The notes under the pieces are model-generated. The model worked only from the letters and a program-made list of their open reading frames with translations. It did not search any database and was not told the DNA's origin. From an uncultured Clostridia bacterium (lineage in GTDB: Bacteria > Bacillota > Clostridia > Lachnospirales > Lachnospiraceae): a stretch of DNA of 64,000 nt. This document shows positions 1 to 9,022 of the stretch, piece after piece; positions within the stretch are counted from its first letter, which is position 1, and each line of letters opens with the position of its first letter. Made by a program: the position numbers and the translations under genes. The stretch is taken from the NCBI GenBank assembly GCA_937895705.1, contig CALBKM010000031.1, forward strand, positions 1 through 64,000. The letters are read 5' to 3'.

Positions 1-24
1 TCTGAAAATCATCTTAAAAAGGAA

Positions 25-112
25 CGGAGAAAGAGGGATTTGAACCCTCGCGCCGGTTGCCCGACCTACACCCTTAGCAGGGGCGCCTCTTCAGCCTCTT
101 GAGTATTTCTCC
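25..112 (-). tRNA. tRNA-Ser (anticodon GCT)
   Basis: Read on the minus strand this 88-nt stretch folds as a class II tRNA with a long variable arm. The acceptor stem GGAGAAA pairs with TTTCTCC, the T arm contains GGTTCAAATCC, and the anticodon loop CTGCTAA gives anticodon GCT (serine AGC/AGU codons). The discriminator is G and no CCA end is encoded, so CCA must be added after transcription. A consensus promoter lies about 60 nt upstream. Confidence 0.95.
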
Positions 113-171
113 ACTTCTGAAGTGCCTTTCCAAGGTATTCAGTTATCCGCCTTTTTGTCGGCGCACTGTTC

Positions 172-200
172 ATTATAGCAAGGAATCCCTTCCTTGTCAA
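172..200 (-). promoter_or_regulatory. Sigma-A promoter of tRNA-Ser
   Basis: On the minus strand TTGACA (200-195) is followed after exactly 17 nt by TATAAT (177-172), a perfect match to the housekeeping consensus. It points at the tRNA-Ser gene and lies just past the end of the fumarase beta gene. The strength fits a stable-RNA promoter. Confidence 0.85.
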
Positions 201-263
201 CGATTATTTTGTATTTTTCCGCAACAATTTTTTTCCGTTTCTTCTATATATATGAAGCAACCA

Positions 264-791
264 CTACATCTCGTATAAATTGTTTCCCTCGCAATCAATG
301 ACCACAATTACTGGGAAATCTTCGACTTCTAATTTATAAATTGCCTCTGCACCTAAATCTTCATATGCAATTACTTCCGCTTTTTTGATACACTTGGAAA
401 GTAATGCTCCCGCACCGCCCACAGCGGCAAAATAAACTGCGGAATTCTTTTTCATGGACGCAATCACCGCATCGGAACGTCTTCCTTTTCCTATCATACC
501 GGTCTGTCCCAGATCAAGTAATGACGGAGCATATTTATCCATACGGCTGGACGTGGTCGGACCTGCGGAACCGATTACTTGTCCCGGACGAGCCGGTGTC
601 GGTCCCAGATAATAAATAATTTCATTTGTGAGCGGAAGCGGAAGTTCCTCTCCTTTTTCCAGACTCTCTGTTAATCGTTTATGCGCCGCATCTCTTGCCG
701 AATAGATTGTACCTGTCAGGTAAACATAATCTCCGGCTTTTAATGTTACGGCTTTTTCTTTCGTAAGCGGGGTTTGTAGTCTTTTTTCCAT
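264..791 (-). CDS. Class I fumarate hydratase, beta (C-terminal) subunit
   Basis: The 175-aa protein matches the C-terminal domain family of iron-sulfur fumarases/tartrate dehydratases. It opens with a conserved loop (KAGDYVYLTGTIYSARDAAHKR, residues about 19-40) and has the GPTTSSRMD segment typical of the family. It would pair with the alpha subunit encoded just upstream to hydrate fumarate to malate in the TCA/succinate branch. In two-subunit enzymes the genes usually abut; here 219 nt with three DnaA boxes separate them, so the beta gene may have its own promoter, although none is convincing. Start ATG follows a GGAAG/AAAGGG purine tract. The tartrate or mesaconate hydro-lyase alternative cannot be excluded by sequence alone. 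Confidence 0.88.
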   Translation of the reverse strand: MEKRLQTPLTKEKAVTLKAGDYVYLTGTIYSARDAAHKRLTESLEKGEELPLPLTNEIIYYLGPTPARPGQVIGSAGPTTSSRMDKYAPSLLDLGQTGMIGKGRRSDAVIASMKKNSAVYFAAVGGAGALLSKCIKKAEVIAYEDLGAEAIYKLEVEDFPVIVVIDCEGNNLYEM

Positions 792-892
792 CCTATCGTT
801 CCCTTTCTTCCTTTTATTTATGTAGCATCCTCTTTTTTTACTATTCTTGCTTTATATCATTTTTCCTCAATAATAGGCCTTTTTTCCTAGAC

Positions 893-953
893 TTATCCAC
901 CGTTTTTACACTTATCCACAAGTAATATGTTAATTTAGACCTACTTATCCACT
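893..953. promoter_or_regulatory. Cluster of three DnaA boxes outside oriC
   Basis: Three same-orientation 9-mers on the plus strand match the DnaA box TTATCCACA: TTATCCACC (893-901), a perfect TTATCCACA (912-920) and TTATCCACT (945-953). They sit in the AT-rich gap between the two fumarase genes, about 8.3 kb from the dnaN-dnaA origin. DnaA-box clusters away from oriC are known in Bacillus and E. coli to titrate DnaA or modulate nearby transcription; which applies here is inference. Confidence 0.7.
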
Positions 954-1010
954 AAAACCTTCATTTTTACGGTCTTTTATCATAATATTTGAACATAAAA
1001 AACAACTTAA

Positions 1011-1853
1011 TCAGATTTCACGTACCGCATGACGGTTCACGTGGCAACATATATTAATTGCAACAGGAAGTCCCGCAATATGAGTCGGATAGATTTCGAT
1101 ATTTACTCCCAATGCGGTTGTCTGCCCGCCGAGACCGCCCGGCCCGATATTTAATCCGTTAATTTTTGTCAACAGTTCTTCTTCCATGGCACGGATATGC
1201 GGCAACTCGGAACGAATATCCAAACTTCTTGTCAATGCTTTTTTTGCAAGTAAAGCACATTTTTCAAAGCTTCCTCCGATTCCCACACCCACAACCATCG
1301 GCGGACAAGCATTCGGCCCTGCCATACGAACGGTTTCAAGCACGGCTTCTTTTACACCTTCTTCTCCGTCAGCCGGCTTCAACATACAAACCCGACTCAT
1401 GTTTTCACTTCCGAAACCTTTCGGTGCCACCGTAACTTTTACTTTATCTCCCGGAACAATCGACGTATGTATTACCGCCGGAGTATTGTCCTTTGTATTC
1501 TCCCGTAAAAGAGGATCCTTTACCACGGACTTTCGCAGATATCCTTCTTCATAGCCTTCTCTGACACCCTGATTTACGGCATCCTCCAGATAGTCTCCTT
1601 CCAAATGTACTTTCTGGCCGATTTCCAAAAAGACAATTGCCATACCGGTATCCTGACAAATCGGAATGCTTTCTGCTTTCGCAATTTCCATATTTTCTTT
1701 TAGCTGAGACAAAATCTTTTTTCCGAGTTCCGCGGTTTCTTTTTGTTCCGCTTCACAAATCCGTTTTTCTACATCCGGGGACAATGTAAGATTTGCCTCA
1801 ATACACATCTCTTTTACAGCTTCTTTAATCCTGTCGGTATGTACGGTTCTCAT
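1011..1853 (-). CDS. Class I fumarate hydratase, alpha (N-terminal) subunit
   Basis: The 280-aa protein belongs to the Fe-S fumarase/tartrate dehydratase alpha family. Visible signatures are PICQDTGMAIVFLEIG (residues about 64-79, with a cluster-ligand cysteine), NACPPMVVGVGIGGSFE near residue 181, and GPGGLGGQTTALGV near 237. It forms the catalytic [4Fe-4S] hydratase with the beta subunit and acts in cytosolic fumarate/malate interconversion. AAAGGAG precedes the ATG start. It lies downstream of gyrA but is separated from it by a terminator, so it is probably a distinct unit. Confidence 0.9.
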   Translation of the reverse strand: MRTVHTDRIKEAVKEMCIEANLTLSPDVEKRICEAEQKETAELGKKILSQLKENMEIAKAESIPICQDTGMAIVFLEIGQKVHLEGDYLEDAVNQGVREGYEEGYLRKSVVKDPLLRENTKDNTPAVIHTSIVPGDKVKVTVAPKGFGSENMSRVCMLKPADGEEGVKEAVLETVRMAGPNACPPMVVGVGIGGSFEKCALLAKKALTRSLDIRSELPHIRAMEEELLTKINGLNIGPGGLGGQTTALGVNIEIYPTHIAGLPVAINICCHVNRHAVREI

Positions 1854-1881
1854 ATATTTTCTGCTCCTTTATGAATGCATT

Positions 1882-1925
1882 GTGTAGGCCGGCACTTCGT
1901 TCCTACTCACAAACCTCGCCTACAC
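1882..1925. repeat. Palindromic repeat, GTGTAGGC family, copy 1
   Basis: A 44-nt element bounded by the inverted arms GTGTAGGC (1882-1889) and GCCTACAC (1918-1925). Its interior aligns with the left part of a longer element at 33420-33554, which has the same outer arms. It sits in the gyrA-fumarase intergenic gap. No coding content is seen. Confidence 0.5.
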
Positions 1926-1935
1926 GGAAAATAAG

Positions 1936-1970
1936 ACCGTCGTAAGGAGCAAATACTCCTCACGACGGTT
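1936..1970 (-). terminator. Terminator downstream of gyrA
   Basis: Arms ACCGTCGT (1936-1943) and ACGACGGT (1962-1969) enclose a second pairing GGAG/CTCC. On the minus strand the hairpin is followed by CTTATTTT, so it can end gyrB-gyrA transcription. Confidence 0.75.
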
Positions 1971-2008
1971 TCATTGTACGAAATGATTTCTTCCTTACAA
2001 CAACGATA

Positions 2009-4546
2009 TTATTCTTGTTCGTCCGGCATATTCTCTTCTTCTACCACAACTTCGTTCTCTGCCTGCATATCCAGTTCCAGCTGCTCCATTGCAGCCTCGC
2101 CTTCCGCTTCCTTTACCTTTGTAAAACTTGCTACATGAATGTCGCGTTCCAAATCCATGTTAATTAATTTTACACCGGAGGTAATACGTCCGAGAATATT
2201 GATATCATCCACCGCAATTCGGATAATAATGCCTGCGTTTGTAATAATCATGATTTCCTGTCCCGGGGTTACGGCTTTCGCACCGACCAAATTACCGGTC
2301 TTTTCCATGATATTATAACACTTTACACCCTTACCTCCACGATGCTGTACCTTAAACTCATCAATTTCGGTCCGCTTGCCGTAACCGTTTTCGGATACCG
2401 TAAGGAGATGTTCTCCCTGGGTATTCATCTGCATTCCTACAATTTCATCACCGTCATCCAGAGTCATACCGATAACACCCATAGAAGCTCGTCCGGTGGA
2501 ACGTACATCCCGCTCATTAAACCGGATGCACATGCCGTACTTTGTTACAAGAAGAATATCCTTCTCACCGTTGGTTGCCTTTACTTCGATAAGTTCATCA
2601 TCTTCACGAAGATTAATTGCAACCAGACCGGTCTTACGAATGTTAATATATTCTTTTACCTTTGTCTTCTTAACAATACCGGACTTTGTGGTCATGAACA
2701 GGTAACGCTCATCGTCAAATTCCTTTAATGTGATAATGGCAGTTACCTTTTCTTCCGGCTGCAGCTGCAACAAGTTAATAATTGCGGTACCTCTTGCCGT
2801 ACGACTTGCCTCCGGAATCTCATAACCCTTAATACGGTATACACGACCCTTATTTGTAAAGAACATAATATGATGATGGGTCTTTGTCATAAAGAGATCT
2901 TCGATATAGTCGTCTTCAATGGTTTGCATTCCCTTGATTCCCTTACCGCCGCGATGCTGGCTCTTAAAGTTGTCAATGGTCATTCTCTTGATATATCCCA
3001 ACTTTGTCATGGCAATTACGGTAAGTTCATTCGGAATCAAATCTTCATCCGTAAAGTCTTCCTCATCAAAACCGATGGAAGTTCTGCGGTCGTCCCCGTA
3101 TTTATCGGAAATTTCCGTAATCTCCTTACGAATTACACCCAGAAGTAACTTTTCGTCTGCAAGAATTGCCTTAAACTCAGCAATCTTCTGCATGAGTTCC
3201 GCATACTCCTGCTCAATCTTCTCTCTTTCCAAACCGGTAAGAGCACGGAGACGCATATCGATAATTGCCTGTGCCTGTACATCATCAAGACCGAAACGCT
3301 CGATTAACTTTTCCTTTGCCTCCTGACCGTTTTTGGAACCGCGAATAATCTTAATTACTTCATCGATATGATCCAATGCAATAAGTAAGCCCTTTAAAAT
3401 ATGAGCACGTTCTTCCGCTTTATTTAAATCATAACGGGTACGACGGGTTACTACTTCTTCCTGATGCTTTAAGTATACATTTAAGGCTTCCGGAAGGGAA
3501 AGTACCTTCGGCTCCCCATCAACCAGTGCAAGCATAATCACACCGAAGGTGTCCTGCAGCTGGGTATGTTTGTAAAGCTGATTTAAAATGACGTTTGCAT
3601 TGGCATCCCGGCGAAGTTCGATACAAATACGCATACCTTCACGGTCGGATTCATCACGAACCATGGTAATACCGTCGATCTTCTTATCACGGACAAGCTC
3701 CGCAATCTTCTCAATCAAACGAGCCTTGTTTACCATATACGGAAGCTCCGTAACGATAATACTGTTCTTACCGTTCGGAAGGGTCTCGATATCTGTTACC
3801 GCACGTACTTTAATCTTACCACGGCCGGTACGATACGCCTCGTTAATTCCTCTGGTACCGAGAATCATAGCGCCTGTCGGAAAATCCGGACCTTTTACGA
3901 TTTCCAACAACTCATCGATGGTTGTTTCTTTTTCTTCAATCTTGTTATCGATAATCCGAACGACCGCACCGATGGTCTCCCTTAAATTGTGCGGCGGAAT
4001 ATTGGTTGCCATACCTACCGCAATACCGGTGGTACCGTTTACCAAAAGATTAGGAAAACGAGCCGGAAGAATCGACGGTTCTTTTTCCGTTTCATCAAAG
4101 TTTGGATCAAAATCTACGGTATCCTTATTAATATCGGAAAGCATCTCCATAGAGATTTTACTGAGTCTCGCCTCGGTGTATCGCATTGCTGCGGCACCGT
4201 CGCCGTCCACGGAACCAAAGTTACCGTGACCGTCCACAAGCGGATAACGGGTAGACCATTCCTGAGCAAGATTTACCAACGCACCGTAAATGGAACTGTC
4301 ACCGTGCGGATGGTATTTACCCATGGTATCACCGACAATACGGGCACATTTTCTGTGTGGCTTGTCAGGACCGTTATTTAACTCAATCATCGCGTATAAA
4401 ATACGTCTTTGTACCGGTTTTAAACCGTCTCTCGCATCCGGAAGCGCTCTGGATGCAATAACCGACATCGCATAGTTTACATAGGATGTCTCCATTGTTT
4501 TCTGAAGATCAACTTCTTGTATCTTATCAAAGATATGTTCGTCCAT
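2009..4546 (-). CDS. gyrA: DNA gyrase subunit A
   Basis: An 845-aa type IIA topoisomerase cleavage subunit. The catalytic tyrosine is Tyr123 in AAAMRYTEARL. The C-terminal beta-pinwheel domain contains the GyrA box QHRGGKGIKGM and a second related QHRGGKGVKCY, which wraps DNA and distinguishes gyrase from topoisomerase IV. An acidic tail (DMQAENEVVVEEENMPDEQE) ends the protein. The ATG at 4546 is preferred because AGGAGG stands 7 nt before it; a GTG 14 codons upstream would extend it but lacks such a site. gyrB ends 41 nt upstream, so the two are co-transcribed and form the A2B2 enzyme introducing negative supercoils. Confidence 0.98.
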   Translation of the reverse strand: MDEHIFDKIQEVDLQKTMETSYVNYAMSVIASRALPDARDGLKPVQRRILYAMIELNNGPDKPHRKCARIVGDTMGKYHPHGDSSIYGALVNLAQEWSTRYPLVDGHGNFGSVDGDGAAAMRYTEARLSKISMEMLSDINKDTVDFDPNFDETEKEPSILPARFPNLLVNGTTGIAVGMATNIPPHNLRETIGAVVRIIDNKIEEKETTIDELLEIVKGPDFPTGAMILGTRGINEAYRTGRGKIKVRAVTDIETLPNGKNSIIVTELPYMVNKARLIEKIAELVRDKKIDGITMVRDESDREGMRICIELRRDANANVILNQLYKHTQLQDTFGVIMLALVDGEPKVLSLPEALNVYLKHQEEVVTRRTRYDLNKAEERAHILKGLLIALDHIDEVIKIIRGSKNGQEAKEKLIERFGLDDVQAQAIIDMRLRALTGLEREKIEQEYAELMQKIAEFKAILADEKLLLGVIRKEITEISDKYGDDRRTSIGFDEEDFTDEDLIPNELTVIAMTKLGYIKRMTIDNFKSQHRGGKGIKGMQTIEDDYIEDLFMTKTHHHIMFFTNKGRVYRIKGYEIPEASRTARGTAIINLLQLQPEEKVTAIITLKEFDDERYLFMTTKSGIVKKTKVKEYINIRKTGLVAINLREDDELIEVKATNGEKDILLVTKYGMCIRFNERDVRSTGRASMGVIGMTLDDGDEIVGMQMNTQGEHLLTVSENGYGKRTEIDEFKVQHRGGKGVKCYNIMEKTGNLVGAKAVTPGQEIMIITNAGIIIRIAVDDINILGRITSGVKLINMDLERDIHVASFTKVKEAEGEAAMEQLELDMQAENEVVVEEENMPDEQE

Positions 4547-4587
4547 CTTAACCTCCTGAGAATCCGGCAAATAATACCTGCCGCTCA

Positions 4588-6504
4588 CTAACAGTACTTA
4601 TCCAAATCCTTTACAAACTTCGCGTTCTTTTCGATAAACTCACGACGCGGCTCTACATTATCACCCATTAATACATTAAAGGTAAGATCAAGCTCCGACA
4701 TGGTATCGTCATTCATACAAACCTTCTTCAAAATACGCTTTTCCGGATCCATGGTTGTCTCCCAAAGCTGCTCCGGGTCCATCTCACCTAAGCCTTTATA
4801 ACGCTGAATTTTGTTATTCTGGTCACGACCGATTTCCATAAGGATATTGTTTAACTCTTCATCACTGTAAGCATACCAAACCTTTTTATTCTTCTCAATT
4901 TTATAGAGCGGCGGTGTTGCAAGATAAACATAACCCTGCTTAATCAGCTCCGGCATGAAACGATACAGGAACGTAAGCAACAAAGTATCGATATGTGCAC
5001 CGTCTACGTCCGCATCGGTCATAATAATAATCTTATGATAACGCAGCTTACTGATATCAAAATCTTCGGAAATTCCGGTACCGAAGGCCGTAATCATGGC
5101 TCTGATTTCCTGACTGCTTAATATTCGGTCAAGACGTGCCTTCTCTACATTTAAAATCTTACCGCGAAGCGGCAAAATCGCCTGGGTGGCACGGGAACGG
5201 GCCGTCTTCGCGGAACCGCCTGCGGAATCACCCTCTACCAAATAAATCTCACAATTTTTCGGATCTCTGTCGGAACAATCCGCCAGTTTTCCCGGAAGAC
5301 TCATACCGTCCAGTGCATTCTTTCTTCTGGTCAAATCTCTTGCCTTACGGGCCGCATCTCTTGCACGCTGTGCAAGAACCGCTTTTTCACAAATCAGCTT
5401 TGCCACATTCGGATTCTGCTCCAAAAAGTAAGTAAGTTGTTCACTGACTACGGAATCTACCGCGCCTCTTGCTTCGCTGTTACCAAGCTTTTGCTTTGTC
5501 TGACCTTCAAACTGCGGCTCACCCAATTTAACACTGATAATTGCGGTAAGACCCTCTCTGATATCCTCACCGGAAAGGTTTTGCTCATTTTCCTTTAAGT
5601 ACTTCTGAGCTCTTGCATAATCGTTAAACGTCTTGGTAAGTGCATTCTTAAAACCGGCAAGATGAGTACCGCCCTCCGGTGTGGTGATATTATTAACAAA
5701 GCTGTAACAGCCTTCGTTGTAACCGTCGTTATGCTGCATTGCTACTTCCACATATACATCATTTACCGTACCTTCACAATAAATTACCGACGGATACAAA
5801 ACGTCTTTGCTCTTGTTCAAATAATCTACATATTCGCGGATACCGCCTTCATAATGGAATTCACGAACCTTTTCTTCCTCTTCTCTCTTATCTCTGAGAA
5901 TAATTTTTATTCCCTTTGTAAGAAATGCCATTTCACGTAAACGATTTTTTAAAGTATCGAATTCAAATACGGTTTCTTCAAAAATCGTATCATCCGGAAG
6001 GAATGTTACCGTTGTACCGGTTCTGTCGGAATCACCGATAATTTCAAGAGGAGTTACCGGCTTACCTTTTTCGTAACACTGGCGATGAATATGACCGTTC
6101 TGCTCAACTTTTACTTCCATTTTTTTAGAAAGCGCATTTACAACAGATGCACCTACACCGTGAAGTCCTCCGGATACTTTATAAGCTCCTCCGCCGAACT
6201 TTCCACCGGCATGTAAGATGGTATATACAACCTCTACGGTAGAAATACCCTTCTTTTCATTCATCTCTACCGGAACACCTCGTCCGTTATCGATTACGGT
6301 AATGGAATTATCCGGATTAATGGAAACATCAATTACGGTACAATATCCGGCTAAAGCTTCATCTACCGCATTATCTACAATCTCATAAACAAGATGATGA
6401 AGACCGCGTATCGATGTACTGCCGATATACATACCCGGTCTTTTACGAACTGCTTCCAGTCCTTCTAAAATTTGTATCTGGTCTGCTCCATACTCTTTAC
6501 TCAT
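4588..6504 (-). CDS. gyrB: DNA gyrase subunit B
   Basis: A 638-aa ATPase subunit of gyrase. The GHKL ATP-binding domain shows EIVDNAVDEALAG and the GGLHGVGASVVNALS lid; the QTKQKLGN loop (QTK lysine) follows. The TOPRIM domain shows EGDSAGG, PLRGKILNVEKA and MTDADVDGAHI, and the C-terminal motif QRYKGLGEMDPEQLWETTM is intact. ATG follows AGGAGG. It lies between recF and gyrA in the standard Firmicute origin order. Confidence 0.98.
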   Translation of the reverse strand: MSKEYGADQIQILEGLEAVRKRPGMYIGSTSIRGLHHLVYEIVDNAVDEALAGYCTVIDVSINPDNSITVIDNGRGVPVEMNEKKGISTVEVVYTILHAGGKFGGGAYKVSGGLHGVGASVVNALSKKMEVKVEQNGHIHRQCYEKGKPVTPLEIIGDSDRTGTTVTFLPDDTIFEETVFEFDTLKNRLREMAFLTKGIKIILRDKREEEEKVREFHYEGGIREYVDYLNKSKDVLYPSVIYCEGTVNDVYVEVAMQHNDGYNEGCYSFVNNITTPEGGTHLAGFKNALTKTFNDYARAQKYLKENEQNLSGEDIREGLTAIISVKLGEPQFEGQTKQKLGNSEARGAVDSVVSEQLTYFLEQNPNVAKLICEKAVLAQRARDAARKARDLTRRKNALDGMSLPGKLADCSDRDPKNCEIYLVEGDSAGGSAKTARSRATQAILPLRGKILNVEKARLDRILSSQEIRAMITAFGTGISEDFDISKLRYHKIIIMTDADVDGAHIDTLLLTFLYRFMPELIKQGYVYLATPPLYKIEKNKKVWYAYSDEELNNILMEIGRDQNNKIQRYKGLGEMDPEQLWETTMDPEKRILKKVCMNDDTMSELDLTFNVLMGDNVEPRREFIEKNAKFVKDLDKYC

Positions 6505-6570
6505 GTAAGCCTCCTCGTTTCTTTGATTCTTCCTTTACTTTTCTCTCGCAAATATATAATTCTATTTACT

Positions 6571-7653
6571 TTAAGATTCGTTTATAATCCCATCCGTTAC
6601 ATGAAAAATCTTATGATATTCCTTTTTGTTATCCACAAACTCTTCCAATCCCGTACACGTAATAATTGTTTGCAAATCCGTAATACTCTGAAGTAAATAA
6701 GATTGCCTGTTTCTGTCAAGCTCCGACAAAACATCATCTAATAAAAGCACCGGACTTTCTTTGATTTTTTTACGTACCAACTCAATTTCTGCAAGCTTTA
6801 AAGACAAGGCTGCGGTTCGTTGCTGTCCCTGAGAACCGAACAGTTTTAAGTTTTTCTCCCCTACATAAAAACTGATATCATCTCTGTGAGGTCCGTTTCC
6901 CGTAGCCTTTAAAGCCAAGTCCCTGTCCAGATTCACAGCCAGCTTTTGTCCGAAATCTTCTTTTCCTACATTCGGCTCGTATCGTACATAAAGCTCTTCT
7001 TTACCTCCGGAAAGTTTTGCATGAATCTTCGGAAGTAATTCGTTTAACTCATCCACAAACCGCGTTCTAGTATCAATAATAACAGATCCGTGTTCCACTA
7101 ATTGCAGGTCCCATACTTCCATCGTATCTTTTAAATCCTTTTGATACCCGATTTGCTTTAACAAATTATTTCGCTGATTTACCCCACGATTATAGTTTCC
7201 CAAATGATACAAATAAGTCGAATCCAACTGACAAAGTTCCAAGTCCAAAAATCTACGTCGTTCTCCGGGACCGTTTTTTATCATACTGAGATCCTCGGGA
7301 GAAAAAAATACAATATGTAGCAACCCCAACAAATCCGAAGAACGCTTAATCGGAACTCCGTCTATCGCAACACCCTTTGCTTTATTTTTTCGAAGATGCA
7401 TATCAATCCGATGAGGAATTCCTGCTTTTTCTATCATCATTCTAATATGGGACTCTTCGGAAGACAAACGTATCATCTCTTTATCTTTACTGCCTTTGTG
7501 AGACTTTGTGGTACCGCATAAATAAATAGCTTCCAGTACGTTTGTTTTTCCCTGGGCATTGTCTCCGTACAAAATATTGACATTTTCATCAAACTGCACG
7601 GACAAATCTCTGTAATTACGAAATTCACTTAATTCTAATTGATTAATCTTCAA
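6571..7653 (-). CDS. recF: DNA replication and repair protein RecF
   Basis: A 360-aa SMC-like ATPase that helps load RecA at gapped DNA in the RecFOR pathway. Walker A is GDNAQGKTNVLEAI (residues about 30-43), the ABC signature region is LFGSQGQQRTAALSLKLAE, and Walker B is PVLLLDDVLSELD. Length is normal for the family. It starts 11 nt after the yaaA stop, within the dnaN-yaaA-recF-gyrB-gyrA chain. Confidence 0.97.
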   Translation of the reverse strand: MKINQLELSEFRNYRDLSVQFDENVNILYGDNAQGKTNVLEAIYLCGTTKSHKGSKDKEMIRLSSEESHIRMMIEKAGIPHRIDMHLRKNKAKGVAIDGVPIKRSSDLLGLLHIVFFSPEDLSMIKNGPGERRRFLDLELCQLDSTYLYHLGNYNRGVNQRNNLLKQIGYQKDLKDTMEVWDLQLVEHGSVIIDTRTRFVDELNELLPKIHAKLSGGKEELYVRYEPNVGKEDFGQKLAVNLDRDLALKATGNGPHRDDISFYVGEKNLKLFGSQGQQRTAALSLKLAEIELVRKKIKESPVLLLDDVLSELDRNRQSYLLQSITDLQTIITCTGLEEFVDNKKEYHKIFHVTDGIINES

Positions 7654-7664
7654 GACAGCACCAA

Positions 7665-7874
7665 CTATCCTACAATTTTAATCTCGTTTCCTTCAAAAGA
7701 AACAATATCTCCTGCAACCAACTTTTTACCGCGCTGAGTACAAACTTCGCCGTTTACTTTAACGTAACCTTCCTGGACGACTTCTTTAGCTTCCGCTCCG
7801 GACTCCACAAGGTTTGCGGCTTTGATTGCCTGTCCCAGCTTAATAAACTCGTCTCTTAACTTAATCTCTTCCAT
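7665..7874 (-). CDS. yaaA: S4 domain protein YaaA/RlbA
   Basis: A 69-aa protein consisting almost entirely of one S4 RNA-binding domain (KLGQAIKAANLVESGAEAKEVV, then GYVKVNGEVCTQRGKKLVAGDIV). This family regularly sits between dnaN and recF in Firmicutes and is implicated in ribosome or RNA binding; its exact role is not established. 14 nt separate it from dnaN. Confidence 0.92.
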   Translation of the reverse strand: MEEIKLRDEFIKLGQAIKAANLVESGAEAKEVVQEGYVKVNGEVCTQRGKKLVAGDIVSFEGNEIKIVG

Positions 7875-7888
7875 TCTTACTCCTGCTT

Positions 7889-9001
7889 CTATCTTGCAGC
7901 GGCATTAAAGTTTACCGGCAAAATCAAATAGATATAAGACTCTTCCTTATCCTTAATAAAACAAGGAGCTTTCGGATTTGTCATATAAATAGTTACTTCC
8001 TCTTCATCAATAACGCGAAGTGCATCCATTAAAAACTTCGGATTAAAACCGATTAAAATATCGCTTCCTTCTTTCACAATGTCGATACTTTCATCCATAG
8101 AACCGATATTGGAAGTCATTTCAAGCTCCATCTCTCCGTCCTTCACACCGATAATAATCGGCTTCTTTTCGGACTCTTTCACAAGCAGAGTAGCACGATC
8201 GATACTGTCTAAAAATTCCTTCTTATTTACGGTAATCTTCGTATCGTAATCACCTGATAGCATCTGGTTTATTTTATAATACTCACCTTCGATTAATCTG
8301 GAGAGCACCATTGTATCGTCGAACTCGAAAATGATATGCTTGTCGGTAAAGTAAATACGTACTTCATCAGAAATCTCACCGGACAAAATTTTACTGATTT
8401 CAATTAGGGTTTTACCCGGAACAATTACTTTCGTATTCTTAAAACCGTCTTTTAATTCAATGCGACGCACGGAAATGCGATGACCGTCCAAAGAAACAAC
8501 TCTGAGTTTATTATCTTCTACTTCAAACAATTCACCGGTCATAATCTTATTATTCTCACTGTCGGAAATAGAAAATACGGTCTGACGAATCAAATCCTTT
8601 AACGTAAACTGAGATAAAACCATAGCTTCTCTCTTCTCAATTACCGGAAGTGACGGAAATTCGTCACTTACCTTTGCCGGAATGGAGAACTTCGACTTAC
8701 CGCAGGTAATGGTTACCATGTATTTTGCATCGGTCTCGATACAAATTTCACTGTCCGGAAGTTTACGGATAATATCGGATAATATCTTTGCGTTAATTGC
8801 AATACTTCCTGTTTCCTGTACGGTACCTTTTACCAAAGTCTCGATTCCCAGTTCCATATCGTTTGTTGTAAACTTGATACAGCCGTCGGTAACATCAATT
8901 GCAATACATTCTAAAATAGGCATTGTAGACTTTGCCGGAACAGCTCTGAGTGCAATGTTAACACTACTTAATAAATCGGACTTCTGACATGTGATTTTCA
9001 T
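7889..9001 (-). CDS. dnaN: DNA polymerase III sliding clamp, beta subunit
   Basis: A 370-aa clamp that encircles DNA and tethers the replicase. The protein shows the three repeated clamp folds, begins MKITCQKSDLL and ends YLILPVNFN, close to the family's usual C-terminus. The ATG at 9001 is chosen because it matches the family N-terminus and follows AAAGGAG by 11 nt; an ATG seven codons upstream overlaps that site. It is transcribed away from oriC. Confidence 0.97.
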   Translation of the reverse strand: MKITCQKSDLLSSVNIALRAVPAKSTMPILECIAIDVTDGCIKFTTNDMELGIETLVKGTVQETGSIAINAKILSDIIRKLPDSEICIETDAKYMVTITCGKSKFSIPAKVSDEFPSLPVIEKREAMVLSQFTLKDLIRQTVFSISDSENNKIMTGELFEVEDNKLRVVSLDGHRISVRRIELKDGFKNTKVIVPGKTLIEISKILSGEISDEVRIYFTDKHIIFEFDDTMVLSRLIEGEYYKINQMLSGDYDTKITVNKKEFLDSIDRATLLVKESEKKPIIIGVKDGEMELEMTSNIGSMDESIDIVKEGSDILIGFNPKFLMDALRVIDEEEVTIYMTNPKAPCFIKDKEESYIYLILPVNFNAAAR

Positions 9002-9022
9002 AAGGTGAATATCTCCTTTCAA

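Noticed and set aside
3588..4229. Plus-strand open frames across gyrA, dnaA and the speA-speE genes
   Set aside because: They are antisense shadows of conserved minus-strand genes, lack ribosome binding sites and show no recognisable domains.
4547..4588. Longer gyrA start (GTG at 4588)
   Set aside because: It would overlap the gyrB stop and lacks an RBS, while the ATG at 4546 has AGGAGG at proper spacing and matches family N-termini.
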